Shown: positions 9,113 through 18,054 of the stretch, one piece after another
Position numbering within the stretch: the first letter of the stretch is position 1
How the letters are laid out: the number at the start of each line of letters is the position of its first letter
Source: an uncultured bacterium
Lineage (GTDB): Bacteria > Pseudomonadota > Alphaproteobacteria > Sphingomonadales > Sphingomonadaceae
DNA: 64,000 nucleotides
Direction of reading: 5' to 3'
Assembly (NCBI GenBank): GCA_903884945.1
Contig: CAISGR010000050.1
Location: 53,619-117,618 of the forward strand
Position numbers and translations under genes: made by a program
Notes under the pieces: generated by a model
The model's database searches: none
The model's input: the letters and a program-made list of their open reading frames with translations, nothing else
Told to the model about the DNA's origin: nothing

Positions 9113-10170
9113 GCGACGCGCGGCGAACGGCGACGGCGATCGACGCGTTGCGGCGCGGCTGGCCGATCGCGATCCACGGCAGCGACGGCACGCTTGCGTT
9201 GTTGCCGATCGAGACCGCGGACCCCGAACGGCTATTGGTCTTCGACCCGGCAGGTACGGCTCCCGTGCTGCTCACCGCCGGCCGGGCCGCGACACTCAAG
9301 CTCGCCAACCAGCGCGACGCAGCGGCGCCCGATTCGCCCGTTCTGGTAGAGCGGGCACCCTGGCTCGACTTCGCCACCGCGACTGCCCTTGCCGACCCGC
9401 AGCTCGACCTGCAGACGCCCCTGAAGGGTCCGTTCCGCGCGATTCCGCTGCAGGCCGCCGATGCGGCCGGCGCCGCGCTGCGACTCGCCCGGGTCGGCGG
9501 CGTGCTCCCGGCCTTCTTCGCCAGCGCCACCGCTACGGCCGATCTGGCGCTGACACCTGCCGATATCGATGCGCATGAGGATGCAGCCCGGCTGACGATC
9601 GCGACCCGTGCCCGGCTGCCCGTGGCGGGCGCGGAGGATGCCGAAATCGTTGCATTCCGCACGCCCGAGATGCCGGGCGAACATGTCGCGCTGCTGATCG
9701 GTACGCCCAACGGAAAGCCGCCGCTCGTTCGCCTCCATAGCGAATGCCTGACCGGGGACGTCCTCGGCAGCCTGAAATGCGATTGCGGGCCGCAGCTTGA
9801 CGCGGCGATCCACGCGATCGCGGCAAGCGGATGGGGCATCCTGCTCTATCTGCGCCAGGAAGGACGCGGGATCGGGCTGATCAACAAGCTGCGTGCCTAT
9901 GCGCTGCAGGATCAGGGATTCGATACGGTCGACGCGAATACCCGGCTCGGCTTCGCGGTCGATTCGCGTAATTTCGCGGTGGCTGGGCGGATGCTCGACC
10001 TGCTCGGCCAGCGATCGGTGCGGCTACTGACGAACAACCCGGAAAAGGTGGCGCAACTCGAAGCCGCGGGAATCCGGGTGGTGGAACGCGTGCCGCACAT
10101 CCTGCCGGCCAACCCGCATAATGAGCGGTATCTCGCGACCAAGCGCGATCGGACCGGTCATCAGTTCTGA
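9109..10170 (+). CDS. ribA: GTP cyclohydrolase II with N-terminal extension
   Basis: 353 aa. The C-terminal ~200 residues are a complete GTP cyclohydrolase II: zinc cysteines in [18 protein letters not shown], the catalytic RQEGRGIGL, and LLTNNPEK followed by ERVPH. This enzyme opens GTP to start riboflavin synthesis. The first ~150 residues are an extra alpha/beta region not found in the short E. coli type; its role is unknown. The GTG start overlaps the xth stop. Because the fused ribBA-type gene at the window end has a degenerate cyclohydrolase tail, this is probably the active copy. Confidence 0.9.
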   Translation: MSDARRTATAIDALRRGWPIAIHGSDGTLALLPIETADPERLLVFDPAGTAPVLLTAGRAATLKLANQRDAAAPDSPVLVERAPWLDFATATALADPQLDLQTPLKGPFRAIPLQAADAAGAALRLARVGGVLPAFFASATATADLALTPADIDAHEDAARLTIATRARLPVAGAEDAEIVAFRTPEMPGEHVALLIGTPNGKPPLVRLHSECLTGDVLGSLKCDCGPQLDAAIHAIAASGWGILLYLRQEGRGIGLINKLRAYALQDQGFDTVDANTRLGFAVDSRNFAVAGRMLDLLGQRSVRLLTNNPEKVAQLEAAGIRVVERVPHILPANPHNERYLATKRDRTGHQF

Positions 10171-10610
10171 TGGCGCGCTATTTCCTCGACGTCGAATATA
10201 ATGGCTTTTGCGGCGACCTGATCTCGCTCGCGCTTGTCCCTGAGGCAGAGGGCGCTGCTCCGTTCTACGCCGCGCTCGCCTGTCCGAACCCCACACCATG
10301 GGTTGCGGCGCATGTGCTGCCAGTGTTGCACGTGGAACATAGTGCGCGCGCGGAAATGGCCGCCCGCTTCGCCGATTATCTCGGCGATGATCCGGACCCG
10401 GTGCTGGTCGCCGACTGGCCCGAGGATATCGCCCATGCCGCGATGCTGATGGTCGTCGCGCCGGGCCGGCGTACGGCGCTCGACCGGATCACCTTCAAGA
10501 TGCTCGACCCGATCGGCTTTGATGCCGCCACGCTCAGTGCGCTGCCGCACAATGCCCTGCAGGATGCGGCAGCGCTGCGCGCCTTTGTGCTCGGGCAGGA
10601 GAGCCGCTGA
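10170..10610 (+). CDS. DEDDh-type 3'-5' exonuclease-like protein
   Basis: 146 aa. The start RYFLDVEYNGF, a mid-protein ADWPED and the ending PHNALQDAAALR supply the spacing of a DEDDh exonuclease (D7, E9, D82, H127, D132), resembling the Rv2179c-like exoribonuclease family. All five acidic/histidine positions are present, so it may be active; substrate unknown. The ATG shares a base with the ribA stop (TGATG). A parS site is embedded in codons 52-57, and the stop codon sits inside a perfect hairpin shared with the convergent gene. Confidence 0.7.
   Translation: MARYFLDVEYNGFCGDLISLALVPEAEGAAPFYAALACPNPTPWVAAHVLPVLHVEHSARAEMAARFADYLGDDPDPVLVADWPEDIAHAAMLMVVAPGRRTALDRITFKMLDPIGFDAATLSALPHNALQDAAALRAFVLGQESR
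10324..10339. other. parS partition site, copy 1
   Basis: TGTTGCACGTGGAACA matches the universal ParB-binding site TGTTNCACGTGNAACA at every fixed base. It lies inside the DEDDh exonuclease-like gene, 7.7 kb from parB and about 19 kb from the predicted origin. Confidence 0.85.
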
Positions 10611-10627
10611 TCGCTCAGGCGATCAGC
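10606..10627. terminator. hairpin shared by two convergent stop codons
   Basis: GCTGATCGC, loop TCAG, GCGATCAGC: a perfect 9-bp stem. The TGA of the plus-strand gene (10608-10610) is in the left arm and the stop of the minus-strand HAD gene (10615-10617) is in the loop. It reads the same on both strands and could mark both mRNA ends, but there is no T-tract on either side. Confidence 0.45.
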
Positions 10628-11277
10628 GCGGCGATCTCATCGAAGCTGTGCGCAATGTCCTGGACGCCGATTGCGCGAAGCCGATCCGCATGATCAGGCG
10701 CACAGTGGCTGCCACCGCAGAATCCGATGACATGCGCACCCGAAGCGACAGCGCCGGTCGCGCCGACCGGCGAATCCTCGATGATCGCGACTCGCGCGAT
10801 GTCGACGCCGAGCGCGGCCGCGGCATGGAGATAGAGATCGGGCGCCGGCTTGCCGCGCTCGACATGTTCGCGTCCCGAGAAGATCTTGTCGCCAAAGGCA
10901 TCGCGGATGTCGAGATGCTCGAGATGGCGCTCGATCCAGCGCGTCGAACTCGACGAGGCGATCGCGCGGGGCAGGTCGGGCGGCAGGTTGCGCACGAAGC
11001 CGATCGCGCCGAACACGGGATCGAGCCCTTCGCGCATGGCGCGTTCGTCCTCTGCCTTGCGCGCCACGTGAAAATCATCGGGCACCGCACGCCCGATCCA
11101 GCGCTCGATCGCGGCGAGGAAATCGCCCCCGGCCAGACCCATGAAATTGGCCATGGATTCCTCGGGCGTGGTCGGATGCCCGGCACCGCTCAGATACTCG
11201 GCGATCTGCTTGTTGCCGGCGTGCTCGCTTTCGAGCAGCACGCCGTCGAAATCGAAGATGAGCGCGTCGAATTTCAT
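10615..11277 (-). CDS. HAD family phosphatase
   Basis: 220 aa. Motif I is DFDGVLLES, with nucleophile and acid aspartates two residues apart; motif II is in AIASSSST; motif III/IV are the lysine of GKPAPDLYL and the acidic IIEDSPVG. This is the beta-phosphoglucomutase-like subclass, usually sugar-phosphate or phosphoglycolate phosphatases. The substrate cannot be assigned. It overlaps the YggS gene upstream by 4 bases, so the two are translated together. Confidence 0.82.
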   Translation of the reverse strand: MKFDALIFDFDGVLLESEHAGNKQIAEYLSGAGHPTTPEESMANFMGLAGGDFLAAIERWIGRAVPDDFHVARKAEDERAMREGLDPVFGAIGFVRNLPPDLPRAIASSSSTRWIERHLEHLDIRDAFGDKIFSGREHVERGKPAPDLYLHAAAALGVDIARVAIIEDSPVGATGAVASGAHVIGFCGGSHCAPDHADRLRAIGVQDIAHSFDEIAALIA

Positions 11278-11942
11278 GCGCGGCCTCCGAACAATGCCGT
11301 GCCGACGCGCACATGCGTCGCCCCCAGCGTCACCGCCGTCTCATAATCGCCCGACATGCCCATGCTGAGGCCGGTAAGACCGTGGTCGCGCGCAAGCTTG
11401 GCCAGCAGCGCGAAATAGGGTGCCGCTTCGGTGTGCGCCGGCGGAACGGCCATCAGCCCGGCGACGGGTAGATTCGCGACACGGGCCTCCTCGAGCAAGG
11501 CCGGCAGGTCGCTGATCGCACACCCGCCCTTCTGCGCCTCATCGCCGATATTCACCTGCACGAAGCAGGCCGGGCGCCTGTCCTGCTTGTCCATTGCCCG
11601 GGCCAGCGCCGCCACCAGCGACGATCGGTCGACTGAATGGATCGCATCGAACAATGCAACCGCCTCTTCCGCCTTATTCGACTGGAGCTGGCCCACGAGA
11701 TGAAGCGCGATATCGGGCCAGGCACTGCGCAATGCCGGCCATTTCGCCGCCGCTTCCTGCACGCGGTTCTCGCCGAAGACACGCTGACCGGCGACGAGCA
11801 GCGGCTCGATCTCCTCGATCGGGTGGGTCTTGGAGATCGCGATCAGCGTGATCGCATCGGGCTCGCGCCCCGCGAGGCGCGCCGCATGGGCAATGGCGTC
11901 GCGCACGGTCTTGAGGCGGGTCTCGGGGTCGTCTGGCAGCAT
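11274..11942 (-). CDS. YggS family pyridoxal-phosphate homeostasis protein
   Basis: 222 aa, a single alanine-racemase-like barrel. The PLP lysine lies in LIAISKTHP, and GENRVQEA, HLVGQLQSNK and GLSMGMSGDYETAV are family signatures. These proteins bind PLP without known catalysis and keep free PLP in balance. The ATG at 11942 removes a 47-residue leader unlike the family. It is divergent from the ThiE-like gene, with 22 bases between the two starts, so their control regions overlap. Confidence 0.88.
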   Translation of the reverse strand: MLPDDPETRLKTVRDAIAHAARLAGREPDAITLIAISKTHPIEEIEPLLVAGQRVFGENRVQEAAAKWPALRSAWPDIALHLVGQLQSNKAEEAVALFDAIHSVDRSSLVAALARAMDKQDRRPACFVQVNIGDEAQKGGCAISDLPALLEEARVANLPVAGLMAVPPAHTEAAPYFALLAKLARDHGLTGLSMGMSGDYETAVTLGATHVRVGTALFGGRA

Positions 11943-11964
11943 CGGCAGCGCTATAGGCAGCAGC

Positions 11965-12531
11965 GTGCCGCACCGCCACCCCAAGCCCCCGCCAACGATC
12001 CCGACGCTGTGGCTGATGACCGACGAGAGGATGGGCGAACGGCTCTGGTCAGCGATCGCTGCCTTGCCGCGCGGCGCAGGCATCGTCTTTCGCCACTATG
12101 CAACCCCCCCGCGCGACCGTCGCGCATTGTTCGCGCGCGTCGCCGCGCTGGCGCGCCGCAAGCACCTGATCCTGGTCCGCGCCGGCCCGAAGCGGCTGGG
12201 CCGGCACGAAGCGGGCGTGCACGGCGCGCTGACGGGCCGCGGCCTCCGCACCTGGGCCGCGCATTCGCGGACCGAGGCAGTGGCCGGCAAGCGCGGCGGC
12301 GCCGCCGCCCTCTTCGTGTCGCCGGTCTTCCCGACTCGATCACACCCGGGCGCGCCCGCCAGTGGTCCGCTTCGCGCGGCGGGGATCGCGCGCGGGCTCG
12401 GCCTTCCGGTCATCGCGCTGGGTGGACTCGACGCACGCCGCTTCAGGCAGCTGCGCGGGCTTGGATTTCACGGCTGGGCGGCAATCGACGCCTGGCTACC
12501 CGATCAGAAGCGGAATGCGGTTCCGACATAG
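11965..12531 (+). CDS. thiamine phosphate synthase-like protein
   Basis: 188 aa TIM-barrel of the ThiE/TenI type. It starts near PTIPTLWLMTDER, has FVSPVFPTRSHPGA equivalent to the substrate-binding SxxFxTxSK-type loop, and VIALGGLD as the phosphate-binding strand. ThiE joins the pyrimidine and thiazole parts of thiamine. The GTG at 11965 follows an AGGCAG stretch; the ATG at 12016 is possible but would cut the conserved first strand. The gene stands alone, away from other thi genes, so a TenI-like regulatory role is an alternative. Its end overlaps the convergent gene by 28 bases. Confidence 0.7.
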   Translation: MPHRHPKPPPTIPTLWLMTDERMGERLWSAIAALPRGAGIVFRHYATPPRDRRALFARVAALARRKHLILVRAGPKRLGRHEAGVHGALTGRGLRTWAAHSRTEAVAGKRGGAAALFVSPVFPTRSHPGAPASGPLRAAGIARGLGLPVIALGGLDARRFRQLRGLGFHGWAAIDAWLPDQKRNAVPT

Positions 12532-13238
12532 ACAGCCTGGCTGTCGCGACGATCATCCGGTGCCTGCTGCAGGCGATAGTCACGCTCCGCCTTGTAGCGC
12601 ACGCCGGCCGTCACATCGAGGTTGCGCGTCAGGCGATAGGAACCGCCGACATCGATCGAATAGGCAGGCGCTTCCTCGACCAGCTTCGGCGCATTGGCCA
12701 GCGGACGATCCGCAGCCGCCTTCACGCGGCCGATAAAGCGACGCCCGGTATAGCTGACCCCGACATCGACCGCTTCGCGGCTGCCCGGGAGCCCGGCGAG
12801 ATCGATCTTCGCGACATCGCCCGACAGAGCGAACCGCCGCCAGCCGACCGCGACACCAAGATTATAGGCGATCGGGGCAAGCCCGATCGAGGCCGGCGAA
12901 TCGGAACCCGATGCCGCACGTTCCGCCGCAAGCGCCGTGCGCGTCGAGCGTGCCCGGACCGCGACGGTCACTGCTCGATTGCCGTTGCGGCGCGAATCAG
13001 TCGGGGTGAAGCGGAAACCGGTAGTATCGAGGCCACTGCGCGCGAACACCGCGGCGAGCCGCGGATCAGCCGCCGCGGGCGTGAAGGAGCCGATATCGCC
13101 GATGTTGAGCGGTGCACGCTTCACCACCTGCGATTCGCCCGACGCGCCAAGTGCCGGCGCCACGGCGAGGCCGGCGGCGATCAACGCCCCCACCCCGATT
13201 CCTGACATCCAGCCCCGTAACAGCACGTGCATCCTCAT
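12504..13238 (-). CDS. secreted hypothetical protein, probable outer-membrane beta-barrel
   Basis: About 244 aa. A signal peptide (MSGIGVGALIAAGLAVAPALGAS) is clear. The C-terminal half shows alternating strands ending in the aromatic YVGTAFRF, a pattern of outer-membrane beta-barrels whose last residue is phenylalanine recognised by BamA. Strands such as YSIDVGGSYRLTRNLDVTAGV repeat a porin-like rhythm. No named family is recognised. The start is uncertain (13238 or 13232). The 3' end overlaps the ThiE-like gene. Confidence 0.65.
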   Translation of the reverse strand: MRMHVLLRGWMSGIGVGALIAAGLAVAPALGASGESQVVKRAPLNIGDIGSFTPAAADPRLAAVFARSGLDTTGFRFTPTDSRRNGNRAVTVAVRARSTRTALAAERAASGSDSPASIGLAPIAYNLGVAVGWRRFALSGDVAKIDLAGLPGSREAVDVGVSYTGRRFIGRVKAAADRPLANAPKLVEEAPAYSIDVGGSYRLTRNLDVTAGVRYKAERDYRLQQAPDDRRDSQAVYVGTAFRF

Positions 13239-13366
13239 ATCGGCGCCGAACCGGCACCCCACTCCAAAACGCGCCTAACATGATTCTATCCGCCGCTGCC
13301 ACCGTCTTGACTCATTTTCCGTGGAAGTGTTGCACGCGGCACACAGGCCGCCCGCGCCCACCCCGC

Positions 13367-13394
13367 TTGCGGCGGGCGTGAGACCATCTATAGA
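13367..13394 (+). promoter_or_regulatory. candidate sigma-70-type promoter for the DUF3576 gene
   Basis: TTGCGG at 13367-13372 and TATAGA at 13389-13394 are separated by 16 bases, in the 190-base divergent spacer and 38 bases before the DUF3576 start. It is the best -35/-10 pair I see there. Spacing and match are acceptable, not decisive. Confidence 0.35.
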
Positions 13395-13431
13395 TGCCCG
13401 TGATTTCATGAAACCGTCCAGGAAACCGCCG

Positions 13432-13869
13432 ATGAACCGCCCGTTGCGCACCGCGATTGTGGTTTCGCTCGCCCTTCCGCTCGTCGCCTGCGGCCATGGC
13501 GGGCGCGATCGCCCCTCGCCCGATCTTGCCGCCTCCAAGGTGACCACGATCGGCGTGAACAGCTATCTGTGGCGCGCCAGCCTCGACACGCTGAGCTTCA
13601 TGCCGCTGCTCCAGACCGATTCCAACGGCGGCGTCATCGTCACCGACTGGTATGTGAACCCGTCGGCGCCGAATGAGCGGATGAAGGTCACGGTGACCAT
13701 CCTCGACCAGGATCTTCGCGCCGACGGCCTGCGCGTCGCTGCGCTGCGCCAGGTCAACCAGGGCGGCCAGTGGGTCGCCTCGCCGGTTGCGGCCGCGACG
13801 GTGCAGAAGCTCGAGGATATCATCCTGACGCGGGCGCGCGATCTGCGCCGTGCCGCCATCGCCAACTAG
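13432..13869 (+). CDS. DUF3576 domain lipoprotein
   Basis: 145 aa. A lipoprotein signal peptide ends LPLVACG, so the cysteine is the lipidation site and the protein is anchored in an envelope membrane. The body from GVNSYLWRASLDTLSFMPL to the C-terminus is the DUF3576 domain found next to leuS in alphaproteobacteria. The start at 13432 has AGGAAA upstream; the ATG at 13408 is a second candidate. It lies 15 bases before leuS and is probably co-transcribed with it and lptE. Role unknown, but the neighbourhood suggests envelope biogenesis. Confidence 0.85.
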   Translation: MNRPLRTAIVVSLALPLVACGHGGRDRPSPDLAASKVTTIGVNSYLWRASLDTLSFMPLLQTDSNGGVIVTDWYVNPSAPNERMKVTVTILDQDLRADGLRVAALRQVNQGGQWVASPVAAATVQKLEDIILTRARDLRRAAIAN

Positions 13870-13884
13870 AAGGCGTTTTCCCCT

Positions 13885-16419
13885 ATGGCGTCACGCTTCA
13901 ACGCGCTGAAAGCGGACGCGGCCTGGCAAACGGTGTGGGACGAGCGCCGTACCTTCGCCGCGCGCGACGATTCGCCCAAGCCGCGTACCTATGTTCTTGA
14001 AATGTTTCCGTATCCTTCGGGGCGGATTCATATGGGCCATGTCCGGAACTACACCATGGGGGACGTGCTCGCCCGCTATCGGCGGATGACCGGGCATGAA
14101 GTGCTCCACCCGATGGGCTGGGACGCGTTCGGCATGCCCGCCGAGAATGCCGCCATGGAAAAGGGCGTGCATCCGGGCGGCTGGACCCGCGCCAACATCG
14201 CCACGATGAAGGCGCAGCTGAAGCGCCTCGGCTTCGCGCTCGACTGGACGCGCGAACTCGCCACCTGCGAGCCCGATTATTACGGGCATGAGCAGGCGCT
14301 GTTCCTCGACCTGTTCAAGGCAGGCCTGGTCTATCGCAAGGAATCCTCGGTCAACTGGGATCCCGTCGACATGACCGTGCTCGCCAACGAGCAGGTGATC
14401 GACGGCCGCGGCTGGCGCTCGGGCGCGCTGGTCGAGCGTCGCAAGCTCAGCCAATGGTTCCTCAAGATCACCGATTTCGCGGAGGACCTGCTCGAAGGCC
14501 TCCACGGCCTCGAGCATTGGCCGGACAAGGTGAAGCTGATGCAGGAGAACTGGATCGGCAAGAGCCAGGGCCTTACCTTCCGCTTCACGCTGTCGGACGG
14601 CGCGCAGGTCGAGGTGTTCACTACCCGGCCCGACACGATCTTCGGCTCCAGCTTCGTCGCGGTCGCGGCCGATCATCCGATCGCCCGCGCGGCGGCGGAA
14701 CGTGACCCCGAGGCGGCCGCGTTCATCGAACGGTGCAAGCGCGGCGGCACCACCGCCGCGGAAATCGAGACACAGGAGAAGCTTGGTTTCGATACCGGGC
14801 TGCGCGCCGCGCATCCTTTCGATCCGACGCTGAAGCTGCCGCTGTACATCGCCAATTTCGTGCTGATGGACTATGGGACCGGCGCCGTGTTCGGCGTGCC
14901 GGCGCATGACCAGCGCGACATGGATTTCGCGCGAAAATATGATCTCCCGGTGCGCCGCGTCGTCTCCGACGGCGACGTCACCGAGCCGGCATTCAAGGGC
15001 GACGAGGCCTATACCGGGCCCGGCACGCTGGTGAATTCCCACTTTCTCGACGGCATGGATGTGGAGGATGCCAAGCGCACCGTGATCCGCCGCGCCGAGG
15101 AAGAAGGCTGGGGCAGCGGTTCCACGGTGTTCCGCCTGCGCGACTGGGGCGTATCGCGCCAGCGCTACTGGGGCACGCCGATCCCGATCGTCCATTGCGA
15201 GGCCTGCGGCGCGGTGCCGGTGCCGCGAGATCAGCTGCCCGTGATCCTGCCTGAGGACGTCACCTTCGACATTCCCGGCAATCCGCTCGACCGTCATCCG
15301 ACCTGGAAGCATGTCGCCTGCCCAAGCTGCGGCGGCGCGGCGCGGCGCGAAACCGACACGCTCGACACTTTCGTCGATTCTTCCTGGTATTTCATCCGCT
15401 TCGCCAGCCAGCCGGGCAATGCGCCGTTCGACCGGGCCGTCGCCGAGAAATGGCTGCCGGTCGCGCAATATATCGGCGGTGTGGAGCATGCGATCCTGCA
15501 CCTGCTCTACGCCCGCTTCTGGACGCGCGCGCTCCAGCATATCGGGATGCTCGACATCGCCGAGCCGTTCGCCGGACTGTTCACCCAAGGCATGGTGACT
15601 CATGCCAGCTATTACCAGCGCCACGAGGGATCCGAGCGGCCCACCTATTTCGAGCCCTCCGCCATCTCGCGGCGTGCCGACGGGACCGCCTTCGTCACCG
15701 AGACGGGCGAGGATGTGATCGTCGGGCGCATCGAGAAGATGTCGAAGTCGAAGAAGAACACCGTCGACCCAACCGAGATCGTCGATCAATATGGCGCGGA
15801 CGCAGTGCGCTGGTTCGTGCTGTCGGATTCGCCGCCGGAGCGCGATCTCGAGTGGAGCGAAGCCGGCATCGAAGGATCATGGCGCTTCGTTCAGCGGGTG
15901 TGGCGGCTGTTCGACGGGCTGGCCGAGGCCGCGCCGGGCGACGCGAAGGACGCGGCGCTCGATCGCAAGACGCACCAGACCATCGCCGGCATTGCCGCCG
16001 ATATCGAGGCGCTGTCCTTCAACAAGGCGGTCGCCAAGCTCTACGAGCTCGTCAACGCGATCGAGCGCGCCAAGCCCTCCGCCTCGCGCATGGCGGCGAT
16101 CCGCACCTTGATGCGGCTGGTCTCGCCGATGGCGCCCCACCTCGCGGAGGAAGCCTGGGCGGCCAATGGCGGGGATGGCCTGATCGCCGATGCCGCCTGG
16201 CCCGAGGTGGATCCGGCGCTGCTCGTCGAGGACGAGGTGACGATCGCGATCCAGGTCAATGGCAAGCTCCGCGATACGATCACGGTCGCCAAGGGCACGC
16301 CGCGCGAGGCGATGGAGACGATCGCCTTGGCCAATGCTCATGTGCAGCGTATCCTGGCCGGCGCCGCCCCGAAAAAGGTGATCGTCGTGCCGGACCGTCT
16401 CGTGAACATCGTCGCATGA
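13885..16419 (+). CDS. leuS: leucyl-tRNA synthetase
   Basis: 844 aa class I synthetase. The HIGH motif is HMGH at residues 49-52, the editing (CP1) domain contains TTRPDTIFG and the aspartate-bearing GVPAHDQRD, and the catalytic loop KMSKS is at 618-622. The C-terminal anticodon-binding and leucine-specific domains are complete. It charges tRNA-Leu, one of which is encoded at 44356. The stop overlaps the lptE start by 4 bases. Confidence 0.97.
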   Translation: MASRFNALKADAAWQTVWDERRTFAARDDSPKPRTYVLEMFPYPSGRIHMGHVRNYTMGDVLARYRRMTGHEVLHPMGWDAFGMPAENAAMEKGVHPGGWTRANIATMKAQLKRLGFALDWTRELATCEPDYYGHEQALFLDLFKAGLVYRKESSVNWDPVDMTVLANEQVIDGRGWRSGALVERRKLSQWFLKITDFAEDLLEGLHGLEHWPDKVKLMQENWIGKSQGLTFRFTLSDGAQVEVFTTRPDTIFGSSFVAVAADHPIARAAAERDPEAAAFIERCKRGGTTAAEIETQEKLGFDTGLRAAHPFDPTLKLPLYIANFVLMDYGTGAVFGVPAHDQRDMDFARKYDLPVRRVVSDGDVTEPAFKGDEAYTGPGTLVNSHFLDGMDVEDAKRTVIRRAEEEGWGSGSTVFRLRDWGVSRQRYWGTPIPIVHCEACGAVPVPRDQLPVILPEDVTFDIPGNPLDRHPTWKHVACPSCGGAARRETDTLDTFVDSSWYFIRFASQPGNAPFDRAVAEKWLPVAQYIGGVEHAILHLLYARFWTRALQHIGMLDIAEPFAGLFTQGMVTHASYYQRHEGSERPTYFEPSAISRRADGTAFVTETGEDVIVGRIEKMSKSKKNTVDPTEIVDQYGADAVRWFVLSDSPPERDLEWSEAGIEGSWRFVQRVWRLFDGLAEAAPGDAKDAALDRKTHQTIAGIAADIEALSFNKAVAKLYELVNAIERAKPSASRMAAIRTLMRLVSPMAPHLAEEAWAANGGDGLIADAAWPEVDPALLVEDEVTIAIQVNGKLRDTITVAKGTPREAMETIALANAHVQRILAGAAPKKVIVVPDRLVNIVA

Positions 16420-16922
16420 AGCGCCGGCCCGGCCTTGTCCTCCCCGCGCTTGCGCTGCTGCTCTCGGGCTGCGGGCTGCATCCGCTCTATTCCGGCGGCG
16501 GATCGGGCGCGGTGGCCACGACGCTGACGCGGATCGAGGTCGGGCCGATCGAAGGCAAATCGGGCTGGCTGATGACCAACGCGCTGCACGACCGGCTCTC
16601 CGCCGGCGGCGCGACCCCGCTCTACCGGCTCGAAGTGAAGCTGGACGACCAGATCATCGGCCTCGGCGTACGCAGCGACGACAGTGTCTCACGCGAGCGG
16701 CGGACATTGCGTGCCCGCTATCAGTTGATCGATCTGGCCAATGGCACGGTGTTGCTCGATGCGACCGCGGGGTCCGACGCCGGCATCGACGTGGTCAATT
16801 CCGAATATGCGACGATCGCGGCCGAAAATACGGCGCTTGAGCGCCTGTCGGATATCGTCGCCGATCAGATCGTTTCTCGCGTCGCGCTCTACGCGCAGCG
16901 GACTGCCGCACCGAAGCAATGA
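16416..16922 (+). CDS. lptE: LPS assembly lipoprotein LptE
   Basis: 168 aa lipoprotein: the signal peptide ends [15 protein letters not shown], giving a lipidated cysteine near residue 19. The pattern C-G-hydrophobic-PLY and the central [16 protein letters not shown] fit LptE, which plugs the LptD barrel and helps insert lipopolysaccharide in the outer membrane. Position between leuS and holA is the standard gram-negative order and supports the call. Translation is coupled to leuS through ATGA. Confidence 0.9.
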   Translation: MKRRPGLVLPALALLLSGCGLHPLYSGGGSGAVATTLTRIEVGPIEGKSGWLMTNALHDRLSAGGATPLYRLEVKLDDQIIGLGVRSDDSVSRERRTLRARYQLIDLANGTVLLDATAGSDAGIDVVNSEYATIAAENTALERLSDIVADQIVSRVALYAQRTAAPKQ

Positions 16923-16965
16923 TGCCCGATCAAGCGCCGCACGGGCTTGGCGGGAGTAGGCAGGC

Positions 16966-17979
16966 GTGAAGGCCAACGCCAACCAGATCCGTGCTGCGAT
17001 CGACGCCGCAAGCCCCGATATTCGTCTCTATCTGCTGCATGGGCCGGATGAATCCGGCGCTCAGGAGATTGCCGCTCGACTGGCGCGGACGATGGGCCCC
17101 GATGCCGAGCGCGTCGATCTCGAACCGTCCCTGCTCAAGTCGAGTCCCGGCCGCCTTGCTGACGAAGCAGCCTCCATGTCGCTGTTCGGCAGCGCCCGGC
17201 ACATCCGCATCAGCGGCGCCGGCGACGAGTGCCTCGAGGCCTTTACGCTGCTGCTCGACGCCGAACGTGCCGGCAATCCCGTCGTGGCGATCGCGCCGTC
17301 GCTCAAATCGACTGCAAAGACAGTGAAGCTCGCGCTGGGCGCAGCGCGCGCGATGAGTTTTGCCTGCTATCTCCCCGAAGGCGGCGATGCCGAGAAGCTC
17401 GCGACGGCGATCGCACGCGAACAGGGCCTCCGCACCACTGGTGACACGGCCGCGCGGCTCGCCAGCGCAACCGCCGGCGACCGCGCAGTGATGACCCGCG
17501 AGCTGGAAAAGCTCGCGCTCTATCTCGACGCTTCGCCGGAGCGGCCGCGCGAGCTCGACGATGCCGCGCTCGATGCGGTGGGGGCGGATCTTGGCGATTC
17601 GGAAATGAGCCGCGCCATCGACGCAGCGATCGACGGCCGCCCCGATCTCCTCGGCACCGAGCTGAGCCGGCTCGAAGAGGCCGGTGTGTCGCCGATCCCG
17701 GTCCTGCGCCAGCTCGTCCGGCGCCTGATGACGCTTGCCGAGCTTCGCGCCGAGGTCGATGCAGGGGCCAATCCCGGCACCGTGATCGAGCGCGTCTTCT
17801 TTCGCGAACGCGCGTCCACGGGTCGCGCGCTGCGCACCTGGTCCTCTCCGAAGATCAACGAGGCGATCCAACGCGTTCGGCTTGCCGAGCGTGCCCTGAT
17901 GAGCACGGCAACGGCCGGGACGGTTCTCGCCCAGTCGGCGCTGGTGGCGGTGGCCCGGATGGCGGCTCGGCAGCGCTGA
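16966..17979 (+). CDS. holA: DNA polymerase III delta subunit
   Basis: 337 aa. The pattern YLLHGPDESG, then the collar-domain RQLVRRLMTLAELRA, is that of the clamp-loader delta subunit, which opens the sliding beta clamp. The ATP site is vestigial, as expected for delta. The GTG start at 16966 follows GGGAG/AGG-like bases 43 bases after lptE. It is convergent with parB; the 75-base gap has only two weak 5-bp hairpins. Confidence 0.92.
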   Translation: MKANANQIRAAIDAASPDIRLYLLHGPDESGAQEIAARLARTMGPDAERVDLEPSLLKSSPGRLADEAASMSLFGSARHIRISGAGDECLEAFTLLLDAERAGNPVVAIAPSLKSTAKTVKLALGAARAMSFACYLPEGGDAEKLATAIAREQGLRTTGDTAARLASATAGDRAVMTRELEKLALYLDASPERPRELDDAALDAVGADLGDSEMSRAIDAAIDGRPDLLGTELSRLEEAGVSPIPVLRQLVRRLMTLAELRAEVDAGANPGTVIERVFFRERASTGRALRTWSSPKINEAIQRVRLAERALMSTATAGTVLAQSALVAVARMAARQR

Positions 17980-18054
17980 GCGCAGCCTCGGGCTGAATCC
18001 CGTTCTATATCAGTCGATCACGACCGGTTTCTACCGGAAGGCTGCGGCGGTCGT

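Noticed and set aside
11067..11085. CACGTGAAAAT in the HAD gene as parS
   Set aside because: Left arm does not match and the right arm has a mismatch; only the CACGTG core is shared.
13891..15789. A 630-codon open frame on the minus strand opposite leuS
   Set aside because: Same artefact: composition-driven shadow of the leuS reading frame with no recognisable domain.
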